Origin: Planctomycetota bacterium
GTDB lineage: Bacteria > Planctomycetota > Phycisphaerae > Sedimentisphaerales > Anaerohalosphaeraceae
Length of the DNA stretch: 64,000 nucleotides
Reading direction: 5' to 3'
Assembly (NCBI GenBank): GCA_016873215.1
Contig: VGXU01000006.1
Location: 1-64,000, forward strand
Under the pieces are notes generated by a model. The model saw only the letters and a list, made by a program, of their open reading frames with translations. It was not told where the DNA came from and made no database searches. Below, piece by piece: positions 52,543-62,009 of the stretch (the first letter of the stretch is position 1; each line of letters opens with the position of its first letter). The translations under genes and the position numbers were made by a program.

Positions 52543-53385
52543 ATGAAAACAGTTAAAAATCATTTTGGAGTTTTTGCCGCGGTGGTACTGGCGGTCATGA
52601 TGTTTGTCTCAATCGCGACGGCGGAGGAAAAGTCGGCAGTCGGTCTGGATGGCTCCACTACCGTCGGCCCCATCGGTGACGCCTTTGCTGAAGTGTTTAT
52701 GAAGTCGCACAACTGCTCAATCACCGTCAAGAAAACCGGTTCCGGCGACGGCGTTGCGGCTCTCATAGACGGCCGTTGCGATATTGCGATGTCCAGCCGT
52801 TTTCTCAAGCCCGAAGAATTCAAAAAAGCGGTGGAAAAAGGGATTTATCCAGTCGCTCATACTGTTGCGATGGACGGGGTTTGCATCATCGTTCACCCCT
52901 CCAATCCCGTTAAAGAATTAACCGGCCAACAGGTTTGCGATATTTATATGGGCAAAATCACCAACTGGAAAGACCTCGGCGGTCCGGATATGCCGATTGT
53001 TGCCATCAGCCGGGATACCTCCAGCGGGACGTATGAAGTCTTTCATGAAAAGGTTCTGAAAAAGCAGAATATGGCTGCCGGGGTCGAATATGTCAACGCC
53101 AATCCCCAGGCATATGCCCGTGTCAAAACCACACCCGGCGCGATTGGTTATGTCGGTCTTGGTTTTCTTGACGACAATGTCAAATCGTTGAAAATCGACG
53201 GCATAATGCCGACCAAACAAACGATTGCCGATGGGACTTATTTAGTCAGCCGGCCGTTGTTTTTGTTCACCAACGGCTACCCGAAGCTTGGTTCTGTGAT
53301 TCACGCATTTTGCATCTTCTATCTGACGGAAGAAGGCCAGTCTATCATTGAGGCCAAGGGATTTGTTCCGATGACAAATTATTAA
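52543..53385 (+). CDS. pstS: Phosphate-binding protein PstS (first system)
   Basis: 280 residues with a Sec signal ending ATA. The periplasmic binding fold shows LDGSTTVGPIGDAF (phosphate-binding loop), RCDIAMSSRFL, ITNWKDLGGPDMPIVAISRDTSSGTYEVF and TPGAIGYVGLGF, the pattern of PstS. It delivers phosphate to PstCA. AAAGAAAGGAAAGG precedes the ATG. It is the first gene of the pstSCAB-phoU operon under the Pho box at 52476. Confidence 0.94.
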   Translation: MKTVKNHFGVFAAVVLAVMMFVSIATAEEKSAVGLDGSTTVGPIGDAFAEVFMKSHNCSITVKKTGSGDGVAALIDGRCDIAMSSRFLKPEEFKKAVEKGIYPVAHTVAMDGVCIIVHPSNPVKELTGQQVCDIYMGKITNWKDLGGPDMPIVAISRDTSSGTYEVFHEKVLKKQNMAAGVEYVNANPQAYARVKTTPGAIGYVGLGFLDDNVKSLKIDGIMPTKQTIADGTYLVSRPLFLFTNGYPKLGSVIHAFCIFYLTEEGQSIIEAKGFVPMTNY

Positions 53386-54428
53386 TGAAACTTCAGGAGG
53401 CAGTTGCCCCGGGAATAAGAATGGCGAAATATTCTGCACAAATCGCCGGAAAATCAAAGAAAGCAGCGGCGGGGTTTACCCGACCGCTGCTTCTCACTCC
53501 ATCGGAGGACATGCTGGGGTTTTTATCCGGCCATCTCGGGAGGGCGGCATTGTTTCTGATTACCGCCACGTCGGTAGTCGCCGTCTTTTTGATTTTTTAT
53601 TTTGTGATTCGCGAGTCCGCCCCATTCTTTTTCAACAAAAGCTTCCCGGCTGCGATGGCACGCATCAAAGAATTTTTTACCGACTCCGGCTGGTACCCCG
53701 CCGCGACGGAACCCCGTTACGGCGGCCTGGCTTTGATCGTCGGGTCACTGTATGTTACTCTCGGCTCCCTGATTTTAGCGGTGCCTTTGGGGCTGTTTGC
53801 AGCTATATTTCTCAGCGACATCGCTCCCTTTAATCTGCGGCAAATCTGCAAGCCCGTCATTGAGATTCTGGCGGCGATTCCTTCCGTGGCCTATGGGTTT
53901 TTCGCGGTGATGGTGTTTGCCCCGTGGCTTCAGAAAAGTCTCGGATTTTCCACCGGAACCAACGCCCTGAACGCCTCCGTGATTCTGGCGATTATGGCGT
54001 TGCCGACGATTATCAGCGTTTCGGAAGATGCGATGTCCGCCATTGGACGTGAAACCCGCGAGGCCTCTTATGCCCTTGGCGCCACGCGAGCCGAAACGAT
54101 GGTCAAGGTGGTTATTCCCGCCGCGCACAGCGGGATTCTGGCTGCGGTGATTCTGGGGATGATGCGGGCTATGGGTGAAACGATGGTCGTCTGGATGGCT
54201 TCCGGCAACGCCGGCCGGATTCCTTCGCCGTGGTGGGATTTATCGCAGTCTATCCGCACGATGACGGCCACCATCGCCGGCGACATGGGAGAAACACCGA
54301 AAAATTCCGAACACTATTATGCGTTATTCACTGTCGGCCTGACATTGCTACTGTTTACGTTCAGTCTCAATCTGGTCAGCGAATATCTGCTGGGCAAAGT
54401 GATGAAAACCAGTCGAGGCGGAAAATGA
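53385..54428 (+). CDS. pstC: Phosphate ABC permease PstC (first system)
   Basis: 347 residues from an ATG that overlaps the pstS stop (TAATG); ATG 53421 is an alternative with GGGAA upstream. Six membrane segments are visible. The permease EAA-type motif lies in ETREASYALGATRAETMVKVVIPAAHSGILAA, and MRAMGETMVVWMASG is typical of PstC. It pairs with PstA to form the channel. Its last bases overlap pstA by ATGA. Confidence 0.93.
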   Translation: MKLQEAVAPGIRMAKYSAQIAGKSKKAAAGFTRPLLLTPSEDMLGFLSGHLGRAALFLITATSVVAVFLIFYFVIRESAPFFFNKSFPAAMARIKEFFTDSGWYPAATEPRYGGLALIVGSLYVTLGSLILAVPLGLFAAIFLSDIAPFNLRQICKPVIEILAAIPSVAYGFFAVMVFAPWLQKSLGFSTGTNALNASVILAIMALPTIISVSEDAMSAIGRETREASYALGATRAETMVKVVIPAAHSGILAAVILGMMRAMGETMVVWMASGNAGRIPSPWWDLSQSIRTMTATIAGDMGETPKNSEHYYALFTVGLTLLLFTFSLNLVSEYLLGKVMKTSRGGK

Positions 54429-56086
54429 GAACACAAATTCGACAGTCTCTCGATAAAATGTTCACGGCTTTCGCCGGCAGCGTGGTACTGCTGATTGCCG
54501 GCGTGCTGCTGGTTGTGCTTGTGCCGATGTTTCGCAAGGGACTGTCGGCGGTTTTCTTTACCGAAACCGTCGAATTTCGAAAACTGCAAATGGACCTGCA
54601 CGACCGCGGCGATGAACGGACACTGAAACAGGAACTGGAGCGGGTTGCCGCCGCACGAAAACCGATTTATGATATTCTCCTGGCGTTTAGCCGTGGTCTG
54701 GATATGGAACCACGGGTTAAAGAGGTTAAGAATATTTATCAGCAATACGGCGAATATCTGAATTATCGCAATACTCCCAAAGAACAATACACCGAATGCC
54801 GAAAACAGGCCAAAGAGATTCGTGACACGATCCTTGACGCTCTCGAAAGCATGGATAAACAGGTTGTCCTGGCCAATCTTGATAAGGCGTTGGCGCAAAA
54901 AGGGAATCCAACTTTCAAAGATACGCCGGTTCAGCATTTTTTTACCGTTGCCGAACAATATCGTAAAACCGCCCAGACCGTTGATTTGACAAAGCGGTCG
55001 GAATACCTGGCCGGGCTGCGAGATGTCACAGCGGCCATTCGTCAATTGTTCGGGCCTTTGCCGGGTGAAGATGAGCCGCCGTTGCCGATGGATCAATACG
55101 GGGCGACGCGAATGGATATGGCCCGCAAAGCTCTGCATACGCTGTTGTGGGACGAACAATGGATTGCGGATGGCCCCGGCAAACCGCTGGTAAAAAAAAT
55201 AATCGCTCGAAAAACGCAATTTACAGGAACCGAACTGGAACCGCTGTTTGATAGAGTGGAGAAAAATTTTAACGCATTGCTGCTTCCACGTCATCGTTTT
55301 TACTGGCAGTATTTCATCGACGACTGGGTTAACAGCCATTACTTCGGCGGCATCGGGCCGGAGATTCTTGGCACGCTGTTGCTGACTGTTCTTTCAATGC
55401 TTTTTGCCGTTCCGTTCGGAGTTGTTTCCGCCGCCTATCTGGTCGAGTACGCCTCGGACAACATCTGGATTAAAATCATTCGCATCTGCATCAATACGCT
55501 GGCCGGCGTTCCAAGCATCGTCTATGGTCTGTTCGGCCTGGCATTTTTTGTCATTACAATTTCCGCCATCGGCAAGCCCTGTATCCTGGCGGCGTCCCTG
55601 ACGCTGTCGATTCTGGTGCTGCCGGTGATTATCCGGGCCAGCGAGGAGGCCATTCGGGCCGTGCCGCAGACCTACCGCGAAGCGTCGCTGGCACTGGGTG
55701 CCGGGAAATTCCGTACGCTTGTGAAAGTAATTTTACCGGCGGCGGGACCTGGAATTCTGACCGGTATCATCCTGAGCCTGAGTCGTGCCGCCGGTGAAAC
55801 CGCTCCCATCCTCTTTACCGGCGTTGTCGCAATGGGGCCGATTCCCAATTTCGGTACTCCCGCCGAGTGGGTACGAAACCCGGCAAGTATTTTCGGCGGG
55901 CTTTTCCAGCCTACGCGCGCGTTGTCTTACGGCAGTTATGACATTGCCGTCGGCGACAGGATTTCAATGCTGGTTCCGCATCAGCAGTTCGGGATGGTGA
56001 TGACGCTGATTTTGCTGATACTGGTTCTAAACGTTACAGCAATTGTGATTCGTTCCCGTCTCAGTAAAAAATTGCGCGGCCATTAA
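54425..56086 (+). CDS. pstA: Phosphate ABC permease PstA with a large periplasmic insertion
   Basis: 553 residues, nearly twice the usual 280-300. Membrane segment 1 is [17 protein letters not shown] (about 20-36). Residues about 45-305 are an inserted hydrophilic, strongly helical, charged domain ([41 protein letters not shown]) predicted on the periplasmic side. The canonical PstA core then follows, with [53 protein letters not shown] and [15 protein letters not shown]. The insert has no recognised domain; a role in docking PstS, porin or wall is a guess. The second system's PstA (59621) has no such insert. Confidence 0.9.
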   Translation: MRTQIRQSLDKMFTAFAGSVVLLIAGVLLVVLVPMFRKGLSAVFFTETVEFRKLQMDLHDRGDERTLKQELERVAAARKPIYDILLAFSRGLDMEPRVKEVKNIYQQYGEYLNYRNTPKEQYTECRKQAKEIRDTILDALESMDKQVVLANLDKALAQKGNPTFKDTPVQHFFTVAEQYRKTAQTVDLTKRSEYLAGLRDVTAAIRQLFGPLPGEDEPPLPMDQYGATRMDMARKALHTLLWDEQWIADGPGKPLVKKIIARKTQFTGTELEPLFDRVEKNFNALLLPRHRFYWQYFIDDWVNSHYFGGIGPEILGTLLLTVLSMLFAVPFGVVSAAYLVEYASDNIWIKIIRICINTLAGVPSIVYGLFGLAFFVITISAIGKPCILAASLTLSILVLPVIIRASEEAIRAVPQTYREASLALGAGKFRTLVKVILPAAGPGILTGIILSLSRAAGETAPILFTGVVAMGPIPNFGTPAEWVRNPASIFGGLFQPTRALSYGSYDIAVGDRISMLVPHQQFGMVMTLILLILVLNVTAIVIRSRLSKKLRGH

Positions 56087-56142
56087 CAATGGCGAAAACA
56101 ATGGGTATAATGGAAATGACAGAACAGGAAGAAAGGAATTCA

Positions 56143-56997
56143 ATGGAACCGAAAAGTGCCGTTCCACTGAAAAAAACAGGTGCCGGAAATGCCGTTCGCC
56201 CGCAGGTTGCAGCCGACTCCGCCGCGTATGTCGATTCCGGCAAGCCGGCGGTTATATCAGCGGAGCGGTTCAGTTTCTTTTACGGTTCGAAGTGCGGCGT
56301 CAATAACGTCTCCATGGACATTCGCACCGGTTCCGTCACCGCCATCATCGGCCCCAGCGGTTGCGGTAAAAGTACGTTTCTTCGCAGCATTAACCGGATG
56401 AATGACCTGATTCCCAACACGCGTACCGAAGGTACGCTGGCCGTGAATGGATGCGATGTCTATGACAAACGCACCAATTTGATTAACCTACGGCAGCAGG
56501 TAGGAATGGTTTTTCAGAAGCCCAACCCGTTTGCAAAGACGATTTTTGAAAATATCGTTTACGGTCCGCGATTGCAGGGCGTCCGCAGCAAACGCCGGCT
56601 TTCCGAAATGGTCGAAAAATGTCTGCGGGATTCGGCGATGTGGGATGAGGTCAAAGACGACCTTCACAAATCCGCCCTGGCCCTGTCCGGCGGCCAGCAG
56701 CAGCGGCTGTGTATCGCGCGTACGCTGGCGACAAAACCCAATGTTCTGCTGATGGATGAACCCTGTTCGGCGCTCGACCCCATCGCCACGGCACGCATCG
56801 AAGACCTCATCGCGCAGTTGAAGGGCACTTATACAATTGTGATTGTCACCCATAATATGCAGCAGGCCGCCCGCGTCAGCGACTACACGGCGTTTTTCTG
56901 TCTGGGTGAACTGATTGAATACGACCGTACGGACAAACTCTTCACCAACCCGGCCAAAAAAGCGACCGAAGATTATATCACCGGGCGATTTGGATAA
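56143..56997 (+). CDS. pstB: Phosphate ABC ATPase PstB (first system, canonical)
   Basis: 284 residues from the ATG at 56143, chosen because AAAGGA lies five bases upstream; upstream in-frame ATGs (56089, 56101) lack this. All ATPase motifs are intact: Walker [11 protein letters not shown]-loop MVFQKPNP, signature LSGGQQQRL, Walker [12 protein letters not shown] and H-loop VTHNMQQA. It has a longer N-terminal extension than E. coli PstB. It is expected to work as a homodimer with PstC-PstA. Confidence 0.95.
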   Translation: MEPKSAVPLKKTGAGNAVRPQVAADSAAYVDSGKPAVISAERFSFFYGSKCGVNNVSMDIRTGSVTAIIGPSGCGKSTFLRSINRMNDLIPNTRTEGTLAVNGCDVYDKRTNLINLRQQVGMVFQKPNPFAKTIFENIVYGPRLQGVRSKRRLSEMVEKCLRDSAMWDEVKDDLHKSALALSGGQQQRLCIARTLATKPNVLLMDEPCSALDPIATARIEDLIAQLKGTYTIVIVTHNMQQAARVSDYTAFFCLGELIEYDRTDKLFTNPAKKATEDYITGRFG

Positions 56998-57017
56998 TAT
57001 TTATTGAGGACAATACA

Positions 57018-57683
57018 ATGACCGCACATATGGCCAATGAAATTCAGAAACTGAAAAGCAAACTGTTGTTTCTTTGTTCGCTGGTCGAGCAGAGCCTCTG
57101 GAAGTCCGTCAAATCGCTGCGCCAGCGCGACGGCCAACTGGCTAAAGAAGTTATCGACGAGGATGTCGTGATCGACCAGAACGAAGTTGATGTCGAAGAA
57201 GAATGTCTGAAAATTCTGGCACTGCATCAGCCGGTAGCCATTGATTTGCGGTTTATTGTAACCGCGCTGAAGATCAACGACGACCTTGAACGCATCGGCG
57301 ATTTGTCGGTCAACATCGCTGAACGCAGCGAATTCCTGGCGAGACATGACCCCGTGCCGACGCCTTTTGACTTTGATACGATGGCACGGATTACCCAGCA
57401 GATGCTGCGGGATAGCCTCGACGCACTGGTGAATACGAATTGCGCCCTGGCCGTAAAAGTCCTCAAAGACGACGACCATGTGGACGCCATTAACAAGGAA
57501 ATGTACGACCAGGTCAAGCAGGCCATCATTGACCATCCGCAATACATTGAAAGTCTGATTCATCTGCTCAGCGTATCGCGTCATCTTGAACGTATCGCCG
57601 ACCATGCCGTGAATATCGCTGAAAATGTGATTTATATGGTCGAAGGACGCATCATCCGCCACAAAACCGAAGAATATCAGTAA
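57018..57683 (+). CDS. phoU: Phosphate signalling protein PhoU (first copy)
   Basis: 221 residues, two three-helix bundles. The metal-binding repeats are DDLERIGDLSVNIAER and RHLERIADHAVNIAEN. PhoU links Pst transport to PhoR and represses the Pho response when phosphate is ample. It closes the first pst operon and is followed by a terminator. Confidence 0.94.
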   Translation: MTAHMANEIQKLKSKLLFLCSLVEQSLWKSVKSLRQRDGQLAKEVIDEDVVIDQNEVDVEEECLKILALHQPVAIDLRFIVTALKINDDLERIGDLSVNIAERSEFLARHDPVPTPFDFDTMARITQQMLRDSLDALVNTNCALAVKVLKDDDHVDAINKEMYDQVKQAIIDHPQYIESLIHLLSVSRHLERIADHAVNIAENVIYMVEGRIIRHKTEEYQ

Positions 57684-57701
57684 TTCTGTTGCATTAATTC
57701 T

Positions 57702-57733
57702 AAAGCGAAGAGCAATAATTCTTCGCTTTTTTC
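57702..57733 (+). terminator. Rho-independent terminator after the first phoU
   Basis: AAAGCGAAGA (57702-57711) pairs perfectly with TCTTCGCTTT (57720-57729), followed by a T-run. This separates the two pst operons. Confidence 0.85.
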
Positions 57734-57880
57734 GTTTTGGAGACATGCCGGTAAGTATTTTCGGATAAAATCAACGAAAAGCAGGAAAAAAATGTTGCTA
57801 AAATGTGAAACCTGCATTAAATTTCCGGGTGTAAATTCCTTCAAAATAAGTCAGACAGCAGCATTGTAAAAAGACGTCGT

Positions 57881-58774
57881 ATGAAAAGCAGAGTATATTG
57901 TTCTATCCTTGTCCTGGCGATGTTGGTCTCTCCCGGCGGTTGCAGGCGTTCTTCCGGCAATCGGCAGGATGAAGGCTTTTTGCAGATTAAAGGCTCGGAT
58001 ACCATCGTCAATGCCGGGCAGATGGTCAGCGAAGAGTTTATGAAGGTCAACCCCTATATCTTCGTCGGCGTCACCGGCGGCGGCAGCGGGGTGGGTATTG
58101 CCTCGCTGATTAACGGCACCTGCGATATCGCCATATCCTCACGCGAAATGAAGGCCAAGGAATATGAATTGGCCCGCAAACACGGCGTAGAGCCGAACGA
58201 AATCACGGTGGCTTATGATGGCGTGGCCGTGGTGGTCAACATGAATAATCCCGTGGAGCATCTGACGCTCGACCAGTTGCGCCGCATCTTTACCGGCGAA
58301 GTAAAAAACTGGAAAGAATTAGGCGGCAAAGATATGTCGATTGTCACTTTGTCCCGTGAGGTCAGCTCCGGCACGCACATGTACTTCAAAGAAGAAGTGA
58401 TTCGACAGGGAAAAAAAGACAGTGTCGCTGAATTTTCTTCCGAGACGCTGCTGCTGACTTCATCGCAGGCTATTGTTGAAGAAGTCGCCAATAACGAGTC
58501 CGCTATCGGATATCTGGGGATGGGTTATGTGTCCGATCGGACAAAAACTGTTAAACTGGGTAAAAAAGAAGGTGATTATTTCCCCGCCGACATCTCGCAT
58601 GTTCTTAATAAGAAGTATCCTCTGTCCCGACCGTTGTATTTTTATATCAATGGCCGGCCGCAGGGAATCATCAAACAATTTATTGATTTTACGCTGAGTC
58701 CTCGCGGACAACAGCAGTTCGCCGAAACCGGTTTTGTACCTCTGGAGGCAGGCTTTGTTCAGAAAAATAAATGA
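57881..58774 (+). CDS. pstS2: Phosphate-binding lipoprotein PstS (second system)
   Basis: 297 residues. The lipobox SPGGC marks a lipoprotein, unlike the soluble first PstS. The binding loops are IKGSDTIVNAGQMVSEEF, CDIAISSREM, VKNWKELGGKDMSIVTLSREVSSGTHMYF and ESAIGYLGMGYV. No clear ribosome-binding site or strong Pho box lies upstream. It overlaps pstC2 by 20 bp and opens the second operon. Confidence 0.92.
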   Translation: MKSRVYCSILVLAMLVSPGGCRRSSGNRQDEGFLQIKGSDTIVNAGQMVSEEFMKVNPYIFVGVTGGGSGVGIASLINGTCDIAISSREMKAKEYELARKHGVEPNEITVAYDGVAVVVNMNNPVEHLTLDQLRRIFTGEVKNWKELGGKDMSIVTLSREVSSGTHMYFKEEVIRQGKKDSVAEFSSETLLLTSSQAIVEEVANNESAIGYLGMGYVSDRTKTVKLGKKEGDYFPADISHVLNKKYPLSRPLYFYINGRPQGIIKQFIDFTLSPRGQQQFAETGFVPLEAGFVQKNK

Positions 58775-59624
58775 ACGCATTATTGAAACCGCCATTCGCG
58801 TCAGCGGCTTTGCCGTTATTGCGTTCGTTATTTTGATTTTCCTGTTCTTACTCAAGGACTCCCTGTCGCTGTTTCGGGTCTATCCCCTCAAGGCGTTCCT
58901 GACCAGCACACAATGGCTGCCGATTTCGGAACCGCCGACGTTTGGAATTATTCCGCTTTTAATGGGCTCGATTCTGGTCATGGTAGGGGCAATTGTTATT
59001 TGTGTACCGATCGGCGTCGCAACAGCTTTGTTCATTGCAGAAGTAGCGCCCGGCTATCTGAAAATGATTCTTAAATCGCTGGTGGAAATTCTTGCGTCGA
59101 TTCCCAGCGTGGTTCTGGGCTTTATCGGGATCGTCTGGCTGGGGCCGTTTCTTAAAACCACACTTCATTTGAATACTGGTATGTGCGGCCTGACAGGGGC
59201 GATTCTGCTGGCTTTTATGGCGCTGCCGACGATTATCAGCATTTCCGAAGACGCTATCATCGGGATTCCAAGGTCGTATAAAGAGGCCGCTTACGGCCTG
59301 GGCGCAACCCGCTGGCAGACGATGTGGCGGATTGTGCTGCCCGCCGCCTCGTCAGGGATTATTGCCGCGGTAATGCTGGGCATCGGCCGTGTTATCGGCG
59401 AGACGATGGTGGTGATGATGGTAACAGGAAATGCGCCGATTATCCCCCATTCGATTTTGCAGCCCCTGCGGACGCTGACGGCAACCATCGCCGGGGAAAT
59501 GGGCGAAACAGTAGGGGGGTCGGACCATTATTACGCCCTGTTCGCCGTCGGATTGGTCTTGTTTGTTATTACATTTATGCTGAATTTTGTCGCGGATATC
59601 TCTTTACGAAAGAGCAGAAAATGA
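58755..59624 (+). CDS. pstC2: Phosphate ABC permease PstC (second system)
   Basis: 289 residues from a TTG at 58755, with GGAGGC six bases upstream; an earlier TTG at 58734 lacks it. Six membrane segments, the permease motif in RSYKEAAYGLGATRWQTMWRIVLPAASSGIIAA, and IGRVIGETMVVMMVTGN identify PstC. It overlaps pstA2 by ATGA. Confidence 0.9.
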   Translation: MFRKINERIIETAIRVSGFAVIAFVILIFLFLLKDSLSLFRVYPLKAFLTSTQWLPISEPPTFGIIPLLMGSILVMVGAIVICVPIGVATALFIAEVAPGYLKMILKSLVEILASIPSVVLGFIGIVWLGPFLKTTLHLNTGMCGLTGAILLAFMALPTIISISEDAIIGIPRSYKEAAYGLGATRWQTMWRIVLPAASSGIIAAVMLGIGRVIGETMVVMMVTGNAPIIPHSILQPLRTLTATIAGEMGETVGGSDHYYALFAVGLVLFVITFMLNFVADISLRKSRK

Positions 59625-60469
59625 ACGCCGCCGGGATTCGACAAAAAATTGCCTTTACGATACTGGGCCTGATTACATTACTGGTCGTGGCGCCGATTGT
59701 ATTGATTATTTATTATGTCATCAGCCGCGGATGGAGCGCTATGTCATGGGAATTTCTGACCGCCGCTCCACGCAATGGAATGAAGGAAGGCGGTATCTTT
59801 CCGGCCATTGTGGGAACGGTGCTGCTGATTGTCGGTACAATGCTGTTTTCGCTGCCGGTGGGGATTCTGTCGGCGGTGTATCTGGTTGAATATGCCAAAG
59901 ATAACCTGTTTACACGGTTGATTAAATTATCGGTGGTCAATCTGTCCGGCATTCCTTCGATTGTATATGGCTTGTTCGGGTTTACACTTTTTGTCGTCTT
60001 TCTGGGGTTTGGAACGTCGATTCTGGCCGGGTCGCTGACACTGGCGATTATGAGTCTGCCGGTAATTATCACGGCCACCAAAGAAGCGCTGGAGGCGGTG
60101 CCGATGACGTATCGGGAAATCAGCCTGTCGCTGGGCGCAACCCGCTGGCAGACTGTACGATATTGCGTGCTGCCTTATGCAATTCCGGGGATTCTGACAG
60201 GTACGGTTCTAAGCCTGAGTCGAGCGGCGGGGGAGACGGCCCCGATTCTGTTCACTGTTGCGGCATTTTATCTGCCCCGGCTGCCGCGTTCAGTCTTTGA
60301 CCAGGTGATGGCCCTGCCGTATCACTTGTATGTCATCTCCACGCAGGTACCCAATATGCCGGCAAAGCTGAGTTTTGCCACGGGGCTTGTTTTAATCGGT
60401 CTGGTATGCCTGATGAACCTGGTCAGTATTGTTCTGCGTGCTCATTATCGAAAGAAAAAGCAATGGTAG
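59621..60469 (+). CDS. pstA2: Phosphate ABC permease PstA (second system)
   Basis: 282 residues, the usual length. Membrane segments include TILGLITLLVVAPIVLIIYYVI. The permease motif is in PMTYREISLSLGATRWQTVRYCVLPYAIPGILTG, followed by [18 protein letters not shown]. It overlaps the next ATPase gene by 7 bp. Contrast with the 553-residue PstA of the first system. Confidence 0.92.
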   Translation: MNAAGIRQKIAFTILGLITLLVVAPIVLIIYYVISRGWSAMSWEFLTAAPRNGMKEGGIFPAIVGTVLLIVGTMLFSLPVGILSAVYLVEYAKDNLFTRLIKLSVVNLSGIPSIVYGLFGFTLFVVFLGFGTSILAGSLTLAIMSLPVIITATKEALEAVPMTYREISLSLGATRWQTVRYCVLPYAIPGILTGTVLSLSRAAGETAPILFTVAAFYLPRLPRSVFDQVMALPYHLYVISTQVPNMPAKLSFATGLVLIGLVCLMNLVSIVLRAHYRKKKQW

Positions 60470-61221
60470 AACAAAACGTTATTATTAAAACAGTCAATCT
60501 GAATTGCTTTTACGGCGACCAGCAGGTTCTGCGGGACATAAATCTGGACGTTTATCGCAATGAGATTCTGGGCATCATTGGCCCGGCCAACAGCGGCAAA
60601 ACTACATTTTTGCGGGCGATGAATCGCCTCAATTCACGATATCTTCACTATCGCCAGACGGGTGAGATTATTTTCGAAAATCAGAATCAGCAGGACATTG
60701 CAGATACGTTATTACGCCAAAAAATAGGCATTATCTTCGCAATGCCGCAGGTGCTGCCCGTGACTATCTATGAAAATGTGGCGTATGGACCGATGGTTCA
60801 CGGCGTCCGGGACAAACACAGGATTGAACAACTGGTTGAGGAATCGCTCAAAAAGGCCTTTGTCTGGGAGGAACTCAAAGATCGTCTGCGCAGTCCCGCG
60901 GTCAAATTATCCGGCGGTCAGCAGCAGCGGCTTTGCATTGCTCGGACACTGGCGATAGAGCCGGACGTGATTTTGTATGATGAGCCGTGCTCAGGATTGG
61001 ACCCTATTTCAACGGCCAAGATGGAAGACACGATGGCCCTGTTGGCTCAGTCTTATACACAGATATTAGTCACCAATAACACCAAGCAGGCTTCGCGTGT
61101 CAGTCATCGATGTGCTTTTTTCCTGATGGGCGAAATGGTCGAAGTGAATCAAACTCAAAAGCTTTTTACCTATCCCGACGACCAGCGTACGGATGATTAC
61201 ATTACCGGTAAATTCGGATAA
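60463..61221 (+). CDS. PstB-like ATPase with degenerate Q- and H-loops (partner A)
   Basis: 252 residues. Walker A (GPANSGKTT, 40-48), signature LSGGQQQRL (149-157), Walker B VILYDEPCSGLD (169-180) are intact. The Q-loop Gln is Ala93 (IGIIFAMP, where PstB has MVFQKP) and the H-loop His is Asn205 (LVTNNTKQA for IVTHNMQQA). Alone as a homodimer it should hydrolyse ATP poorly. The next gene has the opposite defects, so the two are best read as an asymmetric heterodimer serving PstC2-PstA2. The C-terminus (DDYITGKFG) is typical of PstB, so the protein is complete and not decaying. Confidence 0.9.
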   Translation: MVEQNVIIKTVNLNCFYGDQQVLRDINLDVYRNEILGIIGPANSGKTTFLRAMNRLNSRYLHYRQTGEIIFENQNQQDIADTLLRQKIGIIFAMPQVLPVTIYENVAYGPMVHGVRDKHRIEQLVEESLKKAFVWEELKDRLRSPAVKLSGGQQQRLCIARTLAIEPDVILYDEPCSGLDPISTAKMEDTMALLAQSYTQILVTNNTKQASRVSHRCAFFLMGEMVEVNQTQKLFTYPDDQRTDDYITGKFG

Positions 61222-61226
61222 AAAAG

Positions 61227-61994
61227 ATGGCGGCCTTAAAAACAAGAATATCCATTGAAAACCTCAACATGTTCTATGGCGATTTTCATGCGTTGAAGGA
61301 CGTATGCCTGCAGGTGCCCCAAAACAATGTCACCGCCCTGATTGGTCCTTCCGGCTGCGGCAAATCGACTCTCCTCCGGTGCGTAAACCGGATGAATGAT
61401 TTAATTGACGGCGTCCGGACGGAAGGGCGGATTATTATCGATGACCAAAATATTTTCTCGCCTGAAACGGACGTGGTGCTTTTGCGTAAAAAAGTCGGTA
61501 TGGTCTTTCAGCGCCCCAATGTATTTGATCAGTCAATCCTGAATAATCTGAGATTCGGATTGCGAATACACCGGCAGATGCGTTCTAAAAGCGAAACGAT
61601 GGAGCTTATCCAGAAGAGCCTTGAAGATGTGGGTCTGTGGGATATCCTGAAAGACAAGCTTCATCACAATGCCCGCCAGTTATCGCTTGAGCAGCAGCAG
61701 CGGCTCTGCATAGCAAGAGTGCTGATTCTCCTGCCGGAAGTGATTTTACTGGATGAGCCTTGTTCATCGCTGGACCCAATCGCCACGATGCGGATTGAGG
61801 AATTGTTGCGTGTATTGAGAGAAAGATATACACTGGTTATCGTCACCCATAATATGCAGCAGGCGGCAAGAGCGTCGGATTATACAGGTTTTATGTATAT
61901 GGGCCAATTGATCGAATTCGGTCTTACACAGGGGATTTTCACGGCTCCCTGTAAAGAATTAACTGAAAATTACATTACCGGACATTTTGGTTAA
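61227..61994 (+). CDS. PstB-like ATPase with degenerate signature motif (partner B)
   Basis: 255 residues. Walker [10 protein letters not shown] (40-48), Q-loop Gln95 (MVFQRPN), Walker B VILLDEPCSSLD (172-183) and H-loop His208 (IVTHNMQQA) are all intact. The ABC signature is LSLEQQQRL (152-160) in place of LSGGQQQRL. In an ABC dimer each ATP site joins the Walker/Q/H of one subunit to the signature of the other, so this protein plus the LSGGQ of partner A gives one full site, while partner A's altered loops face LSLEQ. It is only 5 bp after partner A, supporting stoichiometric production. Confidence 0.9.
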   Translation: MAALKTRISIENLNMFYGDFHALKDVCLQVPQNNVTALIGPSGCGKSTLLRCVNRMNDLIDGVRTEGRIIIDDQNIFSPETDVVLLRKKVGMVFQRPNVFDQSILNNLRFGLRIHRQMRSKSETMELIQKSLEDVGLWDILKDKLHHNARQLSLEQQQRLCIARVLILLPEVILLDEPCSSLDPIATMRIEELLRVLRERYTLVIVTHNMQQAARASDYTGFMYMGQLIEFGLTQGIFTAPCKELTENYITGHFG

Positions 61995-62009
61995 ACTGAG
62001 GATATTTTT

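Noticed and set aside
54230-54424. Longer PstA start upstream of 54425
   Set aside because: The extra codons are the antiframe of pstC; the ATG at 54425 overlaps the pstC stop in the usual ATGA manner.
57790-57850. Possible Pho box upstream of pstS2 (CTAAAATGTG ... GTAAATTCC)
   Set aside because: Only two units, 33 bp apart, resemble the motif; the two middle units do not match, unlike the sites at 48466 and 52476.
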